Below, piece by piece: positions 1 through 9,351 of a stretch of DNA of 64,000 nt. Position 1 is the stretch's first letter, and each line of letters opens with the position of its first letter. Source of the DNA: Nocardia vaccinii NBRC 15922 (GTDB lineage Bacteria; Actinomycetota; Actinomycetes; Mycobacteriales; Mycobacteriaceae); NCBI RefSeq assembly GCF_001613305.1, contig NZ_BDCC01000002.1, positions 20,819 to 84,818 on the forward strand, written 5' to 3'. Under the pieces are notes generated by a model. The model was not told the DNA's origin, did no database searches, and saw only the letters and a list, made by a program, of their open reading frames with translations. The position numbers were made by a program, and so were the translations under genes.

Positions 1-1
1 C

Positions 2-760
2 GGCTGGCTCGACCGCGCCGACATCGACGTGCTGGCGATCCAGGAGACCAAGTGCCGGGACGACCAATTCCCTTCCGAGCGTTTCGAAGACGCTGGTTAC
101 GAGGTCGCGCACGTCGGGTTCAACCAGTGGAACGGGGTGGCGATCGCCTCGCGCATCGGCCTGGACGAGGTGGAGATCGGCTTCCCCGGGCAACCGGGTT
201 TCGACAAGGACGCCGAGGCTTCCCTGCTGGCCGCGCCGGTTGTCGAGGCCCGCGCGCTCGGCGCGACCTGTGGCGGGGTTCGGGTGTGGAGCCTGTACGT
301 GCCCAACGGCCGCGCCCTGAACGATCCGCACTACACCTACAAACTGCAATGGCTTGCCGCTCTGCGTGATTCGGGCGCACGCTGGTTGGCCGAACACCCC
401 GAGGCGCAGATCGCCCTGGTCGGCGATTGGAATATCGCCCCCACCGACGACGACGTCTGGTCGATGGACTTCTTCGACGGCAAAACCCACGTCTCCCAAC
501 CGGAACGCGCGGCCTTCACGGCCATCGCCGAAGCCGGTTTCACCGACGTCATGCGCCCCTTCGCCCCGGGTCCCGGCGTCTACACCTACTGGGACTACAC
601 CCAACTGCGCTTCCCCCGCAAGGAGGGCATGCGCATCGACTTCATCCTCGCCTCCCCCGCGCTGGCCGCCCGCGTCACCGACGCGGGCGTCGACCGCGAG
701 GAACGCAAGGGCAAGGGCGCCTCCGACCACGCCCCGGTGGTGGCCGAAATCGCCGAGTGA
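2..760 (+). CDS. xthA: Exodeoxyribonuclease III (AP endonuclease), 5' partial
   Basis: The reading frame is open from base 2, so the true start lies before the window; 252 residues are visible. The protein is an endonuclease/exonuclease/phosphatase-fold enzyme that cuts DNA at abasic sites and trims damaged 3' ends in base excision repair. Visible signatures are DVLAIQETK near the cut end (the metal-binding Glu), GDWNIAP (the Asp/Asn catalytic pair), the stretch RIDFILAS, and the terminal SDHAPV with its catalytic Asp-His. Only the first ~25-40 residues of a ~270-290 aa family member should be missing. It is convergent with the following membrane protein gene, 10 bp away. The mycobacterial orthologue also lies in the thiC/thiD neighbourhood. 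Recognition is secure. Confidence 0.95.
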   Translation, partial: GWLDRADIDVLAIQETKCRDDQFPSERFEDAGYEVAHVGFNQWNGVAIASRIGLDEVEIGFPGQPGFDKDAEASLLAAPVVEARALGATCGGVRVWSLYVPNGRALNDPHYTYKLQWLAALRDSGARWLAEHPEAQIALVGDWNIAPTDDDVWSMDFFDGKTHVSQPERAAFTAIAEAGFTDVMRPFAPGPGVYTYWDYTQLRFPRKEGMRIDFILASPALAARVTDAGVDREERKGKGASDHAPVVAEIAE

Positions 761-770
761 CACCGCTCGG

Positions 771-1409
771 CTAGGCGGGGCGGGTCTTGATGGCGTCCTG
801 GGAGATGAAGACGTCGTAGGCGCCGGGGGTGGCGATCACGGCGTTACCGTAGGCGGAGCGGACGAAGGGGTGGGTGTACCAGGTGTGGTTCTGCATGTCC
901 GCGAAGAAGTCTCGGTCGCTGCCGTTGAGGAAGATCTGGTTCTGTTTCACCGCGGTGCCGTCCTGGCGTTCGCCGAACAGGCGGGTGAGTTTGTAGCCGG
1001 AGTGGAACCCCAGGGCGTTGACCCACGGCTCGAGTTCGACGATATCGGCCTGCAGGGCCCACATATCGCCCTCGACCAGATAGGTGGCGTGGGTGTCGGC
1101 GTGGTCGCGATCGCCGTAGACGGTCACCTCGACATCGAGGGTATGCGGACTGTTGGCAACGGATTTCGCGACGACGTGCGCCGCCTTCACCTCACCGGTC
1201 AGCCCGAGGTAGGCACGCAGCAACGTGGTCACCCACAGGACCAGCACCGCGATCAGGACCAGAACCAGTGCGCTGCTACCCCTTCGGGCCAGCACGTGCC
1301 AGCCGACCCGGCGCGCTTTGAACAGCGCGGTGACGAGCAGTACGAGCGCGACCGCGAACAGCAGCCCCAGCAGCACTTGAATCCAGCCGAACTCCACGGG
1401 GAAGACCAT
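771..1409 (-). CDS. Two-helix membrane-anchored protein of unknown function
   Basis: 212 aa from the ATG at 1409. I do not recognise a named family with certainty. The N-terminus (residues ~1-75) holds two hydrophobic helices separated by a short basic loop with GWHVLARRG, consistent with membrane anchoring. The remaining ~135 residues are polar and look like one folded extracytoplasmic domain, with the conspicuous stretches YLVEGDMWALQADIVEL and GFHSGYKLTRLFGER. An upstream in-frame codon at 1466 would add 19 residues without hydrophobic character; the ATG just before the first helix is preferred, although no strong ribosome site precedes either. It is convergent with xthA, sharing a short intergenic gap. 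Function is not inferred. Confidence 0.75.
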   Translation of the reverse strand: MVFPVEFGWIQVLLGLLFAVALVLLVTALFKARRVGWHVLARRGSSALVLVLIAVLVLWVTTLLRAYLGLTGEVKAAHVVAKSVANSPHTLDVEVTVYGDRDHADTHATYLVEGDMWALQADIVELEPWVNALGFHSGYKLTRLFGERQDGTAVKQNQIFLNGSDRDFFADMQNHTWYTHPFVRSAYGNAVIATPGAYDVFISQDAIKTRPA

Positions 1410-1633
1410 GTGGCTAGTTGTACTGGTTCCGCCGCCGAACCGATACCGGAACAAGACAACTGCCACGAGACCGGAACTCCGCCGCCTCTGCGCGCCTTCA
1501 GCGTGCGGTCAGGTGCGAGGGGTCCCCGAGTCGGGGAGGAGGTGAGGTGACGGCCACCTCCTGGGCGTTCCCCGGGAGTCACCCATGTGCGCACCAAATC
1601 GGTCGTCTCGTTTCCGGACAGTTGTCGGCGAGC

Positions 1634-3460
1634 TCAGAAAGCGGCTTCCTCCAGCCGCATGATGTCGTTGTCCAGGTTTTCGATCACCGTGCGCACGCTG
1701 CTGAGCAGCGGCAATTGATTCTTCGCGAACCACGAAGCGACAACGGCCTTTCCGGTGTAGAACAGCCGATCCTTCTCGCTCGGGCCGCCGTCGAGCGCGA
1801 TCTGCGCGATCTTCGCGCCCCCCAGTAGCCGCCATCCGATGACCAGGTCGCCGACCGCGTGCAGGAAACGCACCGAACCCAGGCCGACCTTGTAGATCTC
1901 CTCCGGATTCTGCTGGGAGGCCATCAGATAGCCGGTCAGCGCGGCGGCCATGGCCTGCACGTCGGCCAGCGCCGCGCCGAGCAGTTCGCGCTCGGCCTTC
2001 AACACCGAGCCCTCGGCTTCGACGAACTTCCCGATCAGCCCGGCCACATGTCCCAGCGCGACGCCCTTGTCCCGAATGATCTTGCGGAAGAAGAAGTCCT
2101 GCGCCTGGATCGCGGTGGTGCCCTCGTACAGCGAGTCGATCTTCACATCACGGATGTACTGCTCGACCGGATAGTCCTGCAGATACCCCGAACCGCCGAA
2201 GGTCTGCAGTGACTCGGTCAACGTCTCGTACGCGCGCTCGGAACCGACGCCCTTGACGATCGGCAGCAGCAGATCGTTCACCCGCGCGGCCACATCGGCG
2301 TCCGCGCCGAAATTGGCCTGCGCCACATCGGCATCCTGATACGCCGAGCAGTACAGGTACAGCGCGCGCAACCCCTCCGAATACGCCTTCTGCAAGGCCA
2401 GACTGCGGCGCACGTCCGGGTGGTGGGTGATGGTGACGCGCGGCGCGGCCTTGTTGCTGTTCTGCGTCAGGTCCGCGCCCTGGACGCGAGTCTTGGCGTA
2501 CTCCAGCGCATTCAGGTATCCGGTCGAGAGCGTGCCCGCCGACAGCACGCCCACCATCATCCGGGCGTGCTCGATCACCTTGAACATCTGCGCGATGCCG
2601 TTGTGCACGTCGCCGACCAGATAGCCGATCGCGGGATGATCTGCGCCGAAGGTCAATTCGCAGGTGGGCGAGGATTTGATCCCCATCTTGTGCTCGAGGT
2701 TGGTGACGTACACCCCGTTGCGCTCGCCCAATGCCAGTGTCTGCGAATCGAACAGGAATTTCGGGACGACGAACAGCGACAGTCCCTTGGTCCCCGGGCC
2801 CGCGCCCTCGGGGCGGGCCAGGGTGAGGTGGAAGATGTTGTCCGCGGTATCGCCGACGTCACCGCCGGAGATGAATCGCTTGACCCCCTCGATATGCCAG
2901 GTGCCGTCGGGCTGCTGGATCGCCTTGGTGCGGCCCACGCCCACATCCGAACCGGCGTCGGGCTCGGTGAGCACCATTGTTCCGCCCCAACGGTTCTCCC
3001 ACGCATGGGTCGCCCAGCGCTGCTGCTCCTGGGTGCCCTCGCGGAACAGCACCTCGTGCATGAGCGGGCCCATATTGAAGAAACTCGCCGAATTATGCGC
3101 TGCCACAAGCATTTCCTGCGTCGCCCAGATCAGCGGAGAGGGCGCGGGGACACCGCCCATCGCCTCGGGCATACCCAGGCCGGACCAGCCCGCCTCGTTC
3201 ACCGCGGCCACGGTCTTGCGCATCGAATCCGGGACGACGGCGGAGTGGGTGGCGGGGTCGAAGGTGACGGGGTTGCGGTCGGCGTCGACGAACGATTCGG
3301 CGACCGGCCCCTCCGCCAGGCGCAGCACCTCGCCCAGCATGCCCCGCGCGGTGTCGGCGTCCAGATCGCCGTAGGCGCCGCCGTCCAGCAGCGCCCCGAT
3401 TCCCAGCACCTCGAACAAGTTGAACTCGATATCACGAACGTTCGCCTTGTAGTGCGACAC
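1634..3460 (-). CDS. fadE5: Acyl-CoA dehydrogenase, FadE5 type
   Basis: 608 aa, the usual length of the mycobacterial FadE5 group (about 610). These flavoproteins introduce the alpha-beta double bond in acyl-CoA during beta-oxidation. Visible features: the N-terminal block [19 protein letters not shown], the FAD/substrate motif [14 protein letters not shown] in the middle domain, [10 protein letters not shown], and the C-terminal [18 protein letters not shown] carrying the catalytic-Glu region. The GTG at 3460 is chosen because AGGAGG lies just upstream (about 3470-3476) and because the family begins (M)SHYK; a longer frame to 3529 has no such support. A 7-bp inverted repeat (3537-3543/3564-3570) lies about 80-110 bp upstream. 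No operon partner is obvious. Confidence 0.93.
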   Translation of the reverse strand: MSHYKANVRDIEFNLFEVLGIGALLDGGAYGDLDADTARGMLGEVLRLAEGPVAESFVDADRNPVTFDPATHSAVVPDSMRKTVAAVNEAGWSGLGMPEAMGGVPAPSPLIWATQEMLVAAHNSASFFNMGPLMHEVLFREGTQEQQRWATHAWENRWGGTMVLTEPDAGSDVGVGRTKAIQQPDGTWHIEGVKRFISGGDVGDTADNIFHLTLARPEGAGPGTKGLSLFVVPKFLFDSQTLALGERNGVYVTNLEHKMGIKSSPTCELTFGADHPAIGYLVGDVHNGIAQMFKVIEHARMMVGVLSAGTLSTGYLNALEYAKTRVQGADLTQNSNKAAPRVTITHHPDVRRSLALQKAYSEGLRALYLYCSAYQDADVAQANFGADADVAARVNDLLLPIVKGVGSERAYETLTESLQTFGGSGYLQDYPVEQYIRDVKIDSLYEGTTAIQAQDFFFRKIIRDKGVALGHVAGLIGKFVEAEGSVLKAERELLGAALADVQAMAAALTGYLMASQQNPEEIYKVGLGSVRFLHAVGDLVIGWRLLGGAKIAQIALDGGPSEKDRLFYTGKAVVASWFAKNQLPLLSSVRTVIENLDNDIMRLEEAAF

Positions 3461-3709
3461 GGACCGGCCTCCTCGGCGGAATTGCAGCGTACGAGGGCGA
3501 AACATTGATCCGCGAATCCGGCCGCGCACGCTGGTCGACAGTTACATCTGGAGGTTGCCGTACAACTGTCAGGCTACGCAACCGTAGGCTCACGGCCGCC
3601 TGGATCGTTAACTCGCCCACCTACCGAACAGGCTGTTACTTCCCGGACATGGGTGTATCGGACTTCACATTCGGTAATTGCCAGAAGTTATCCACAAGCG
3701 GCAGAAGAT
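3461..3709. promoter_or_regulatory. Promoter region of fadE5 with a spaced inverted repeat
   Basis: This 249-bp gap lies between the fadE5 start and the stop of the TetR gene; both genes are on the minus strand. It holds GACAGTT (3537-3543) and its complement AACTGTC (3564-3570), 20 bp apart. This could be an operator, but arm length and spacing are not compelling. Nothing else is recognisable. Confidence 0.3.
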
Positions 3710-4435
3710 TCATTTCCCGGATGCCGCGCATATCTCACGGCACTGCGGCTCGCACAGCGCTCCGGCGCGACCGGCGCCGACCGCGGTGATGTAGCGGTTG
3801 AGATTCTCGACCAGCGATTCCATCGTGTCCGGGCACCCGCCGTCGTCGTGATGAAACAACCAGTCGATGACGAGCTCGAACAATCCGCCGATCGCGCCGA
3901 GGGCCAGCGCCAGCCTGCGGCGCTGCCGCTCCTGGTCCGGATCCGGATCGCCGGACCACTGGGCATCCAGGAAGGCCGCGGCCGAGCGGCGATACCGACG
4001 ACGCTGCCGCTCCACGACCGGTGAGATGCCCCCGGCCTGGCCGAAGGCGACCGCCGCGACCCGCGGATCGTCCGCGATGGCGTGCACGAATGCGGCGATC
4101 ACCACCGGCGAGCGCTGTGACCAGGGCAGTTCGGCGACCGCGGCGGCTTGTTCGGCAACTTGTTGCTGAGTATGTGCCGTTACCTGATCGAGCAGTGCGC
4201 TGTAGCAAGCCTCCTTACTCTCGAAATGTTCGTAGAAGGCTTTTGTGCCGACATAGGCGGATTGGCAGATCTGTTCGATCGATGTTCCCCAAAATCCCTG
4301 AACAGCAAATAAATCCATTGAAGCTTCCAAAACCTTGCGGCGACGCCGAACACTGCGCTGCTCCGCGTCCAGACCACGGGTCCGGTGATTGACCGCCACG
4401 GATTCTGTCCGTGCGGAGGATTTGCTGCGGGTCAT
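3710..4435 (-). CDS. TetR-family transcriptional regulator
   Basis: 241 aa from ATG 4435. Residues ~20-70 form the TetR DNA-binding domain: RRRRKVLEASMDLFAVQGF, then TSIEQICQSAYVGTKAFYEHFESKEACYSALL, a helix-turn-helix with the usual KxAFYxHF recognition segment. The C-terminal ligand domain is alpha-helical and ends in a Cys-containing tail (CEPQCREICAASGK). Codon 1 was set at the ATG because the extension to 4690 would run through the divergent thiC promoter and riboswitch. The start lies about 140 bp from the riboswitch on the opposite strand, so the two genes diverge from one regulatory region. No ligand or target can be named. Confidence 0.88.
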   Translation of the reverse strand: MTRSKSSARTESVAVNHRTRGLDAEQRSVRRRRKVLEASMDLFAVQGFWGTSIEQICQSAYVGTKAFYEHFESKEACYSALLDQVTAHTQQQVAEQAAAVAELPWSQRSPVVIAAFVHAIADDPRVAAVAFGQAGGISPVVERQRRRYRRSAAAFLDAQWSGDPDPDQERQRRRLALALGAIGGLFELVIDWLFHHDDGGCPDTMESLVENLNRYITAVGAGRAGALCEPQCREICAASGK

Positions 4436-4521
4436 CGACCGACAATAATCGGTGCCGCGCCGACCGGGGTATCGATTGTCCTCGCGGCCCGCCGGGCGCC
4501 GCGAAATTTCCGCCGGGTCCG

Positions 4522-4551
4522 CTGACGGACCCCGCTTCGGGCATGTACTCT
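4522..4551 (+). promoter_or_regulatory. Possible sigma-70-type promoter for thiC
   Basis: CTGACG (4522-4527) and TACTCT (4546-4551) are spaced 18 bp and sit just upstream of the TPP aptamer, where a thiC promoter must be. Both hexamers are imperfect. Confidence 0.35.
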
Positions 4552-4571
4552 CGGCCGGGTACCACAACCGA

Positions 4572-6324
<1,753 letters not shown>

Positions 6325-6362
6325 CCGATTCCCCCACAACCGATCCCGGTTCCGGCCTCCCC

Positions 6363-6398
6363 GCGGAGGCCGGGGTCCCGCCTGACCCCGGCCTCCGC
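6363..6398. terminator. 15-bp-arm palindrome after thiC (terminator/intergenic repeat)
   Basis: Perfect inverted repeat, arms 6363-6377 and 6384-6398, loop of 6 nt (CCGCCT). It lies 39 bp after thiC and between convergent genes, so it can terminate both. There is no T-tract, as is common in actinobacteria. The flank continues CGCCGGGACGACGGGATC, and read on the minus strand the block has the composition of the widespread 'GTCGTCCCGGCGGAGGCCGGGGTC' type intergenic repeat. Confidence 0.75.
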
Positions 6399-6508
6399 CG
6401 GGACGACGGGATCGGGCTCCATCATGTCCGGTGCTACGTCGCTGGACCGAGCCGACCGGGAGGTCGCACGCGGTGGCACTGTCGATCGATGGCGAGTGCG
6501 GGACTTCG

Positions 6509-6943
6509 TTACTGCTCGGCCCAGAACTGATTCAACCGAGCAACAGCCTGAGCCTTGGTCATGCTCTCGACTTCCTGCGGAGTTAGGTGCGCAAGCCGCA
6601 TCAGTTTCTCGACAACTCCCAATGGGATAGGTTCCTTGTCCGGGACCGCGACGGTCTCCGCTATCCGCACAGGTCGCATTCGATCGTTGACGCATGCCCA
6701 AAACCGGGCCTCGTCGACTTCGAGTTGCCCCCTGAGAATCTCGCACCACATCTTGGCCCCGTAGTCAGTGTTGTCCACAGGGCGGGAGATTCGGGTACGG
6801 AGAATACGACCGTCCGACAACGGCAGTTCCCACGTCTGATGGTGGCCGACGACGCCGCCCGTAGCGTTGCGAACGAGCTGCCACTCATCATTGCGGCAGA
6901 ACGCCTCATGGGCCTTCTTGTTGCCAGGAGGGTGCTGAGTCAC
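6509..6943 (-). CDS. Putative toxin partner of a two-gene TA-like module
   Basis: 144 aa from the GTG at 6943. I recognise it as similar to actinobacterial proteins annotated as cytotoxic translational repressors of toxin-antitoxin systems; I know of no demonstrated activity. Visible stretches are TWELPLSDGRILRTRISRP followed by YGAKMWCEILRGQL, FWACVNDRMRP, and a C-terminal MTKAQAVARLNQFW. The start overlaps the upstream gene's stop (GTGA, 6940-6943), implying translational coupling. The order antitoxin then toxin, small size and the operator-like promoter fit a TA operon. It is convergent with thiC and looks like an accessory insertion between housekeeping genes. An upstream in-frame codon at 6964 would lie inside the antitoxin gene. 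Confidence 0.6.
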   Translation of the reverse strand: MTQHPPGNKKAHEAFCRNDEWQLVRNATGGVVGHHQTWELPLSDGRILRTRISRPVDNTDYGAKMWCEILRGQLEVDEARFWACVNDRMRPVRIAETVAVPDKEPIPLGVVEKLMRLAHLTPQEVESMTKAQAVARLNQFWAEQ

Positions 6944-7380
6944 TGTTCGGCCGCCGTCAACCACTCTCGTAATTGTTCGTCGGTGGATAGCTCCACGAAC
7001 TGCACAAAATCGGTGTTGCCACGATGGTTGAGCGCCGAATGCAGGTGGTCCTGCCAGTCGGCCGCGTATTCGCGCATTGCCTCGATCAGTGCCGTGATCG
7101 CGGTATCGAGGTCGGGTTCTTCCACTGCCAGCGGCAGACCCGGCAGATATGCGACCCAGTTCCCGTTCTCTCGGACTACCTGCGGGTCGTGTGGACGGAT
7201 GATGTGAGCCAGCAGCAACCGCAGGCGTCCGATCTCCACCAGGGCGGAAACCTTCCCTTGGCGCGAGACGACTGCCACGTTGCCTTCCTCGGCAGTTGTC
7301 AGCATCTGGCTGAAGTGGTCACGGGCATTCTTCATCGAGTCGTAACGGGTGACCGAAGTGATTCGCTCTTTGGTGGTCAT
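6940..7380 (-). CDS. Putative antitoxin with Phd/YefM-like N-terminus
   Basis: 146 aa from ATG 7380, preceded by GGAGAGG (about 7383-7389). Residues ~1-50 (VTRYDSMKNARDHFSQMLT, then VVSRQGKVSALVEIGRLRLLL) resemble the Phd/YefM fold, which dimerises and binds its own promoter. The middle (NGNWVAYLPGLPLAVEEPDLDTAITALIEAMREYA) resembles the HicB-type RNase-H-like partner domain, so this may be a composite antitoxin. The tail includes ADWQDHLHSALNHR. An in-frame extension to 7428 is just the TGTACA repeat read as codons and is rejected. It is first in the operon and directly downstream of the triple operator. Confidence 0.65.
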   Translation of the reverse strand: MTTKERITSVTRYDSMKNARDHFSQMLTTAEEGNVAVVSRQGKVSALVEIGRLRLLLAHIIRPHDPQVVRENGNWVAYLPGLPLAVEEPDLDTAITALIEAMREYAADWQDHLHSALNHRGNTDFVQFVELSTDEQLREWLTAAEQ

Positions 7381-7400
7381 CGGCCTCTCCATCCTCCGGG

Positions 7401-7430
7401 CCATGTACATGCTGTACATCATGTACATGA
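7401..7430. promoter_or_regulatory. Triple TGTACA operator upstream of the TA-like operon
   Basis: Three TGTACA palindromes at 7404-7409, 7413-7418 and 7422-7427 recur at an exact 9-bp interval, each followed by T. They begin 24 bp upstream of the antitoxin start. Multiple small palindromes in the promoter are typical of TA autoregulation, where the antitoxin or complex binds cooperatively. Confidence 0.7.
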
Positions 7431-7431
7431 C

Positions 7432-7578
7432 TTAACCGGCACGCCAAGTGTGCCACGCCGCAGTCGGTTCGGTCTCACCAGTGCCGGGCAGGTGCCAGGA
7501 GCTCGTCGGCGATCTGGTTGGACCGACGCCGATCGTCTCTGTCGATACGAAGATGTTCGGCTCGCCTGCTGATTCCAC
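7432..7578 (-). other. Possible 48-aa reading frame or coding relic
   Basis: From GTG 7578 to TAA 7432-7434 there is an open frame with a protein-like composition (VESAGEPNIFVSTETIGVG...). It ends two bases before the TGTACA operator. No good ribosome site or relative is recognised, and the opposite strand is also open (7448-7633). It may be a relic of an older gene upstream of the TA-like module. Confidence 0.2.
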
Positions 7579-7641
7579 GACGAGGGCTCCGGCTCACGCA
7601 GATCCACAACGGAGATGCTTTCAGCGTGAGTGATTGCGGAC

Positions 7642-7872
7642 TCAGTCGTTTCGCGGCCGGTTCGACAGCATCTGTCTCAAAGCCGCCACTTCCTCGTCGC
7701 TCTTGCTCACAGCCATCTTGCGAAAAAGTGCGGCATTCTGCTGCTGTCGCAGCGCCGCTTGATCATGTATGTCCCCTGCGGCGAACCGTGAGCCCCGCTG
7801 CTCCGGATTCCAGCGCGCGGTGCGGTAGCACGGCCAGTTCGCGCGCTGTGTCGCTCGGGTGCGTGAGGCACC
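7642..7872 (-). pseudogene. Possible 3' remnant of a degraded gene
   Basis: Between in-frame stops, the minus strand encodes about 76 residues ending with a plausible C-terminus (FRKMAVSKSDEEVAALRQML, then SNRPRND). The only ATG lies 25 codons from the end, and the upstream part lacks any start codon, so this looks like the tail of a truncated gene. No family is recognised. Confidence 0.2.
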
Positions 7873-7942
7873 TCACGATGATCTAATTGCCGCAGTTGCG
7901 ATGGGGCCTGTGACCGTACATCAGCGCACGGAGAGGACCGGG

Positions 7943-8833
7943 ATGGTTCGGGTTGCATGGTGGGTTCTGGTTGGAATTGCTTGTGCCGCTTTGGCTTTCA
8001 GTGTCGCTCCGGCGGCTGCCGAGGCACCTTCGGCCGGAGCCGCGGGGTGTGGGAGTTCGTTGTCCGGTCGTGAGGTCGGTGCGATTGCCGCGCTATCGGA
8101 TACAAGCAGCTTGTCGGGGACGCCGATGCGGCGGTTGAGCGATGCTATCGAGCGGCATCACCGGATTGCCGACATTCTGGTGCGGCATCGGGATCGGCGG
8201 GGACTGTTTCTGGTCGGGCTCGACCTGGCGGAGCAGCGGGCCGTGATGCCGTTGCAGCGCGATCCGGCGGCGTTCGCGCACCCCGATTACGCGCATGCGG
8301 TCAGCTTGGAGCTCGCGCGACGGCTGCTGGTCGGCTTTCACCGCGAATTCACGGGTGAGGCCGTGGAATCGCACTGGGCACAGTATTTTTCGCTGGCGGC
8401 CGACTGCGGCATCTCCGGCGCGCGGATGGCGATGGCGGGATACAACGCCCATCTCACAGTCGATCTGGCGTATTCGGTTGCGGCGGTGGGCGCACGGCCG
8501 GAGGATGCGGGCGACCACTTCCGTATTGTCGACGCGATCGCCCAGCAGGGGCTTCCGATCATCGATCGCACCAAGGCGGCCTACGGCGTCGACATCGGGC
8601 CGCTGTGGCGCTTCTACTTTCTCGGCGAAGGGCTGGATCGGCTCGTCGGGCAAGGCGTTGCGACCGGTCCCATGCTCCGGGCCTCGGACGACGGCTACAA
8701 CGTGATCGTATTCGGCAACGGTCTGGCACTACAGAACCCGACCACCCACGACGCGACCGTGGCAGAGATTCGGACGTTGCACCAGTCCACCGAAACCGCG
8801 TTCGACGTCCTCACGCGGCTCGGCGGACTTTGA
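7943..8833 (+). CDS. Secreted DUF5995-family protein
   Basis: 296 aa from ATG 7943, preceded by GGAGAGG (7930-7936). Residues 1-28 are a Sec-type signal peptide (VRVAWWVLVGIACAALAFS, then APAAA). The body matches the actinobacterial DUF5995 family as I know it: HPDYAHAVSLELARRLLVGF, the block MAGYNAHLTVDLAYSVAAVGA, FRIVDAIAQQG, PLWRFYFLGEGLDRLVG and FGNGLALQNP. The function of the family is not established; conserved His/Asp/Asn in NAHLTVDLAY could form a metal or catalytic site (inference). Earlier in-frame starts at 7859 and 7901 precede the ribosome site and are rejected. Monocistronic, followed by a strong hairpin. Confidence 0.85.
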   Translation: MVRVAWWVLVGIACAALAFSVAPAAAEAPSAGAAGCGSSLSGREVGAIAALSDTSSLSGTPMRRLSDAIERHHRIADILVRHRDRRGLFLVGLDLAEQRAVMPLQRDPAAFAHPDYAHAVSLELARRLLVGFHREFTGEAVESHWAQYFSLAADCGISGARMAMAGYNAHLTVDLAYSVAAVGARPEDAGDHFRIVDAIAQQGLPIIDRTKAAYGVDIGPLWRFYFLGEGLDRLVGQGVATGPMLRASDDGYNVIVFGNGLALQNPTTHDATVAEIRTLHQSTETAFDVLTRLGGL

Positions 8834-8927
8834 GCGCCAGCGGTACGGGTGCGCCGATTCGGCTCCCCCACCCGGCCGGCACGACCGCGCCGGCGCTCGA
8901 CCACTGACCAGGACTTACCGACCCACT

Positions 8928-8972
8928 GCGAGCTGCACGAACGCGCCCCTCATGCGTGTTCGTGCAGCTCGC
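8928..8972. terminator. Strong hairpin terminator after the DUF5995 gene
   Basis: Perfect 15-bp arms (8928-8942 and 8958-8972; GCGAGCTGCACGAAC and its complement), with four further pairs inside and a 7-nt loop. It ends 95 bp after the stop codon. It also overlaps the 3' end of the CobW-like remnant read on the opposite strand. Confidence 0.8.
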
Positions 8973-9084
8973 CCCAGGCGGGAAGGGTTCGAATACTGTC
9001 GCCAGGCAACGGCTCCGGCGGGCCCATGCCGAGGAATCCGGACAGGACGATCACGGGCAGCGGGACGTTCGGCGACGCGATCAC
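8950..9084 (-). pseudogene. Remnant of a CobW/COG0523-family GTPase N-terminus
   Basis: A 44-codon frame starts at GTG 9084 with IASPNVPLPVIVLSGFLGMG. This is the beta-1/P-loop start of COG0523 GTPases (normally ...VLSGFLGSGKTT...), but it breaks exactly inside the Walker A motif: the GKT and everything after are gone. The last residues come from the terminator hairpin at 8928-8972. The Zur-type box immediately upstream is the expected regulator site for such zinc-linked GTPases, which supports the identification. Most of a ~350-400 aa gene appears deleted. Confidence 0.6.
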
Positions 9085-9089
9085 AGATA

Positions 9090-9110
9090 TAATGATAACC
9101 GTTTTCATTA
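9090..9110. promoter_or_regulatory. Zur-box-like palindrome
   Basis: A 21-bp near-palindrome centred on C9100: TAATGATAAC, C, GTTTTCATTA, with one mismatch per arm. It closely resembles actinobacterial Zur operators. The only candidate gene on its minus-strand side is the CobW-like remnant starting 6 bp away; on the plus side is the broken thiD copy. A TATAAT (9088-9093) overlaps it on the plus strand. Confidence 0.7.
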
Positions 9111-9143
9111 ATTCGCACACCGCGGGTCCCGGATGGCTGGGTC

Positions 9144-9350
9144 GTGGTGCCATATCCCGCGAGACCCCTGCCGCTGACACCCGACGGCCGCACGCCGATC
9201 CGGGTGCTGACCATTGCCGGAACCGATTCCGGCGGCGGCGCGGGCGTTCAGGCCGATTCGCGAACGACGGCAATGCTCGGCGTGCGCGCGTCCAGCCGGA
9301 TCCGAATCGGCCGGGCAGCGGATGGCGAACGGTGGTGCCGGGCGGCGTGA
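9144..9350 (+). pseudogene. Truncated 5' copy of thiD
   Basis: Codons ~9168-9290 encode [20 protein letters not shown] followed by [19 protein letters not shown], nearly identical to residues 3-40 of the intact ThiD at 11400. Homology also covers the ~25 bp before the start at constant spacing, and the original GTG start position reads GCG here. After LGV the frame diverges into unrelated residues and stops at 9350. This is a partial duplication that lost ~85% of the gene; it keeps only the substrate-binding N-terminus and cannot be a kinase. Confidence 0.85.
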
Positions 9351-9351
9351 C

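Noticed and set aside
354..1550. 398-codon plus-strand frame across xthA and the membrane protein gene
   Set aside because: Arginine/serine/proline-rich translation, overlapping two recognisable genes in other frames.
7404..7427. TGTACA array considered as a CRISPR or coding repeat
   Set aside because: Units are 9 bp without spacers; position before the antitoxin start fits an operator instead.
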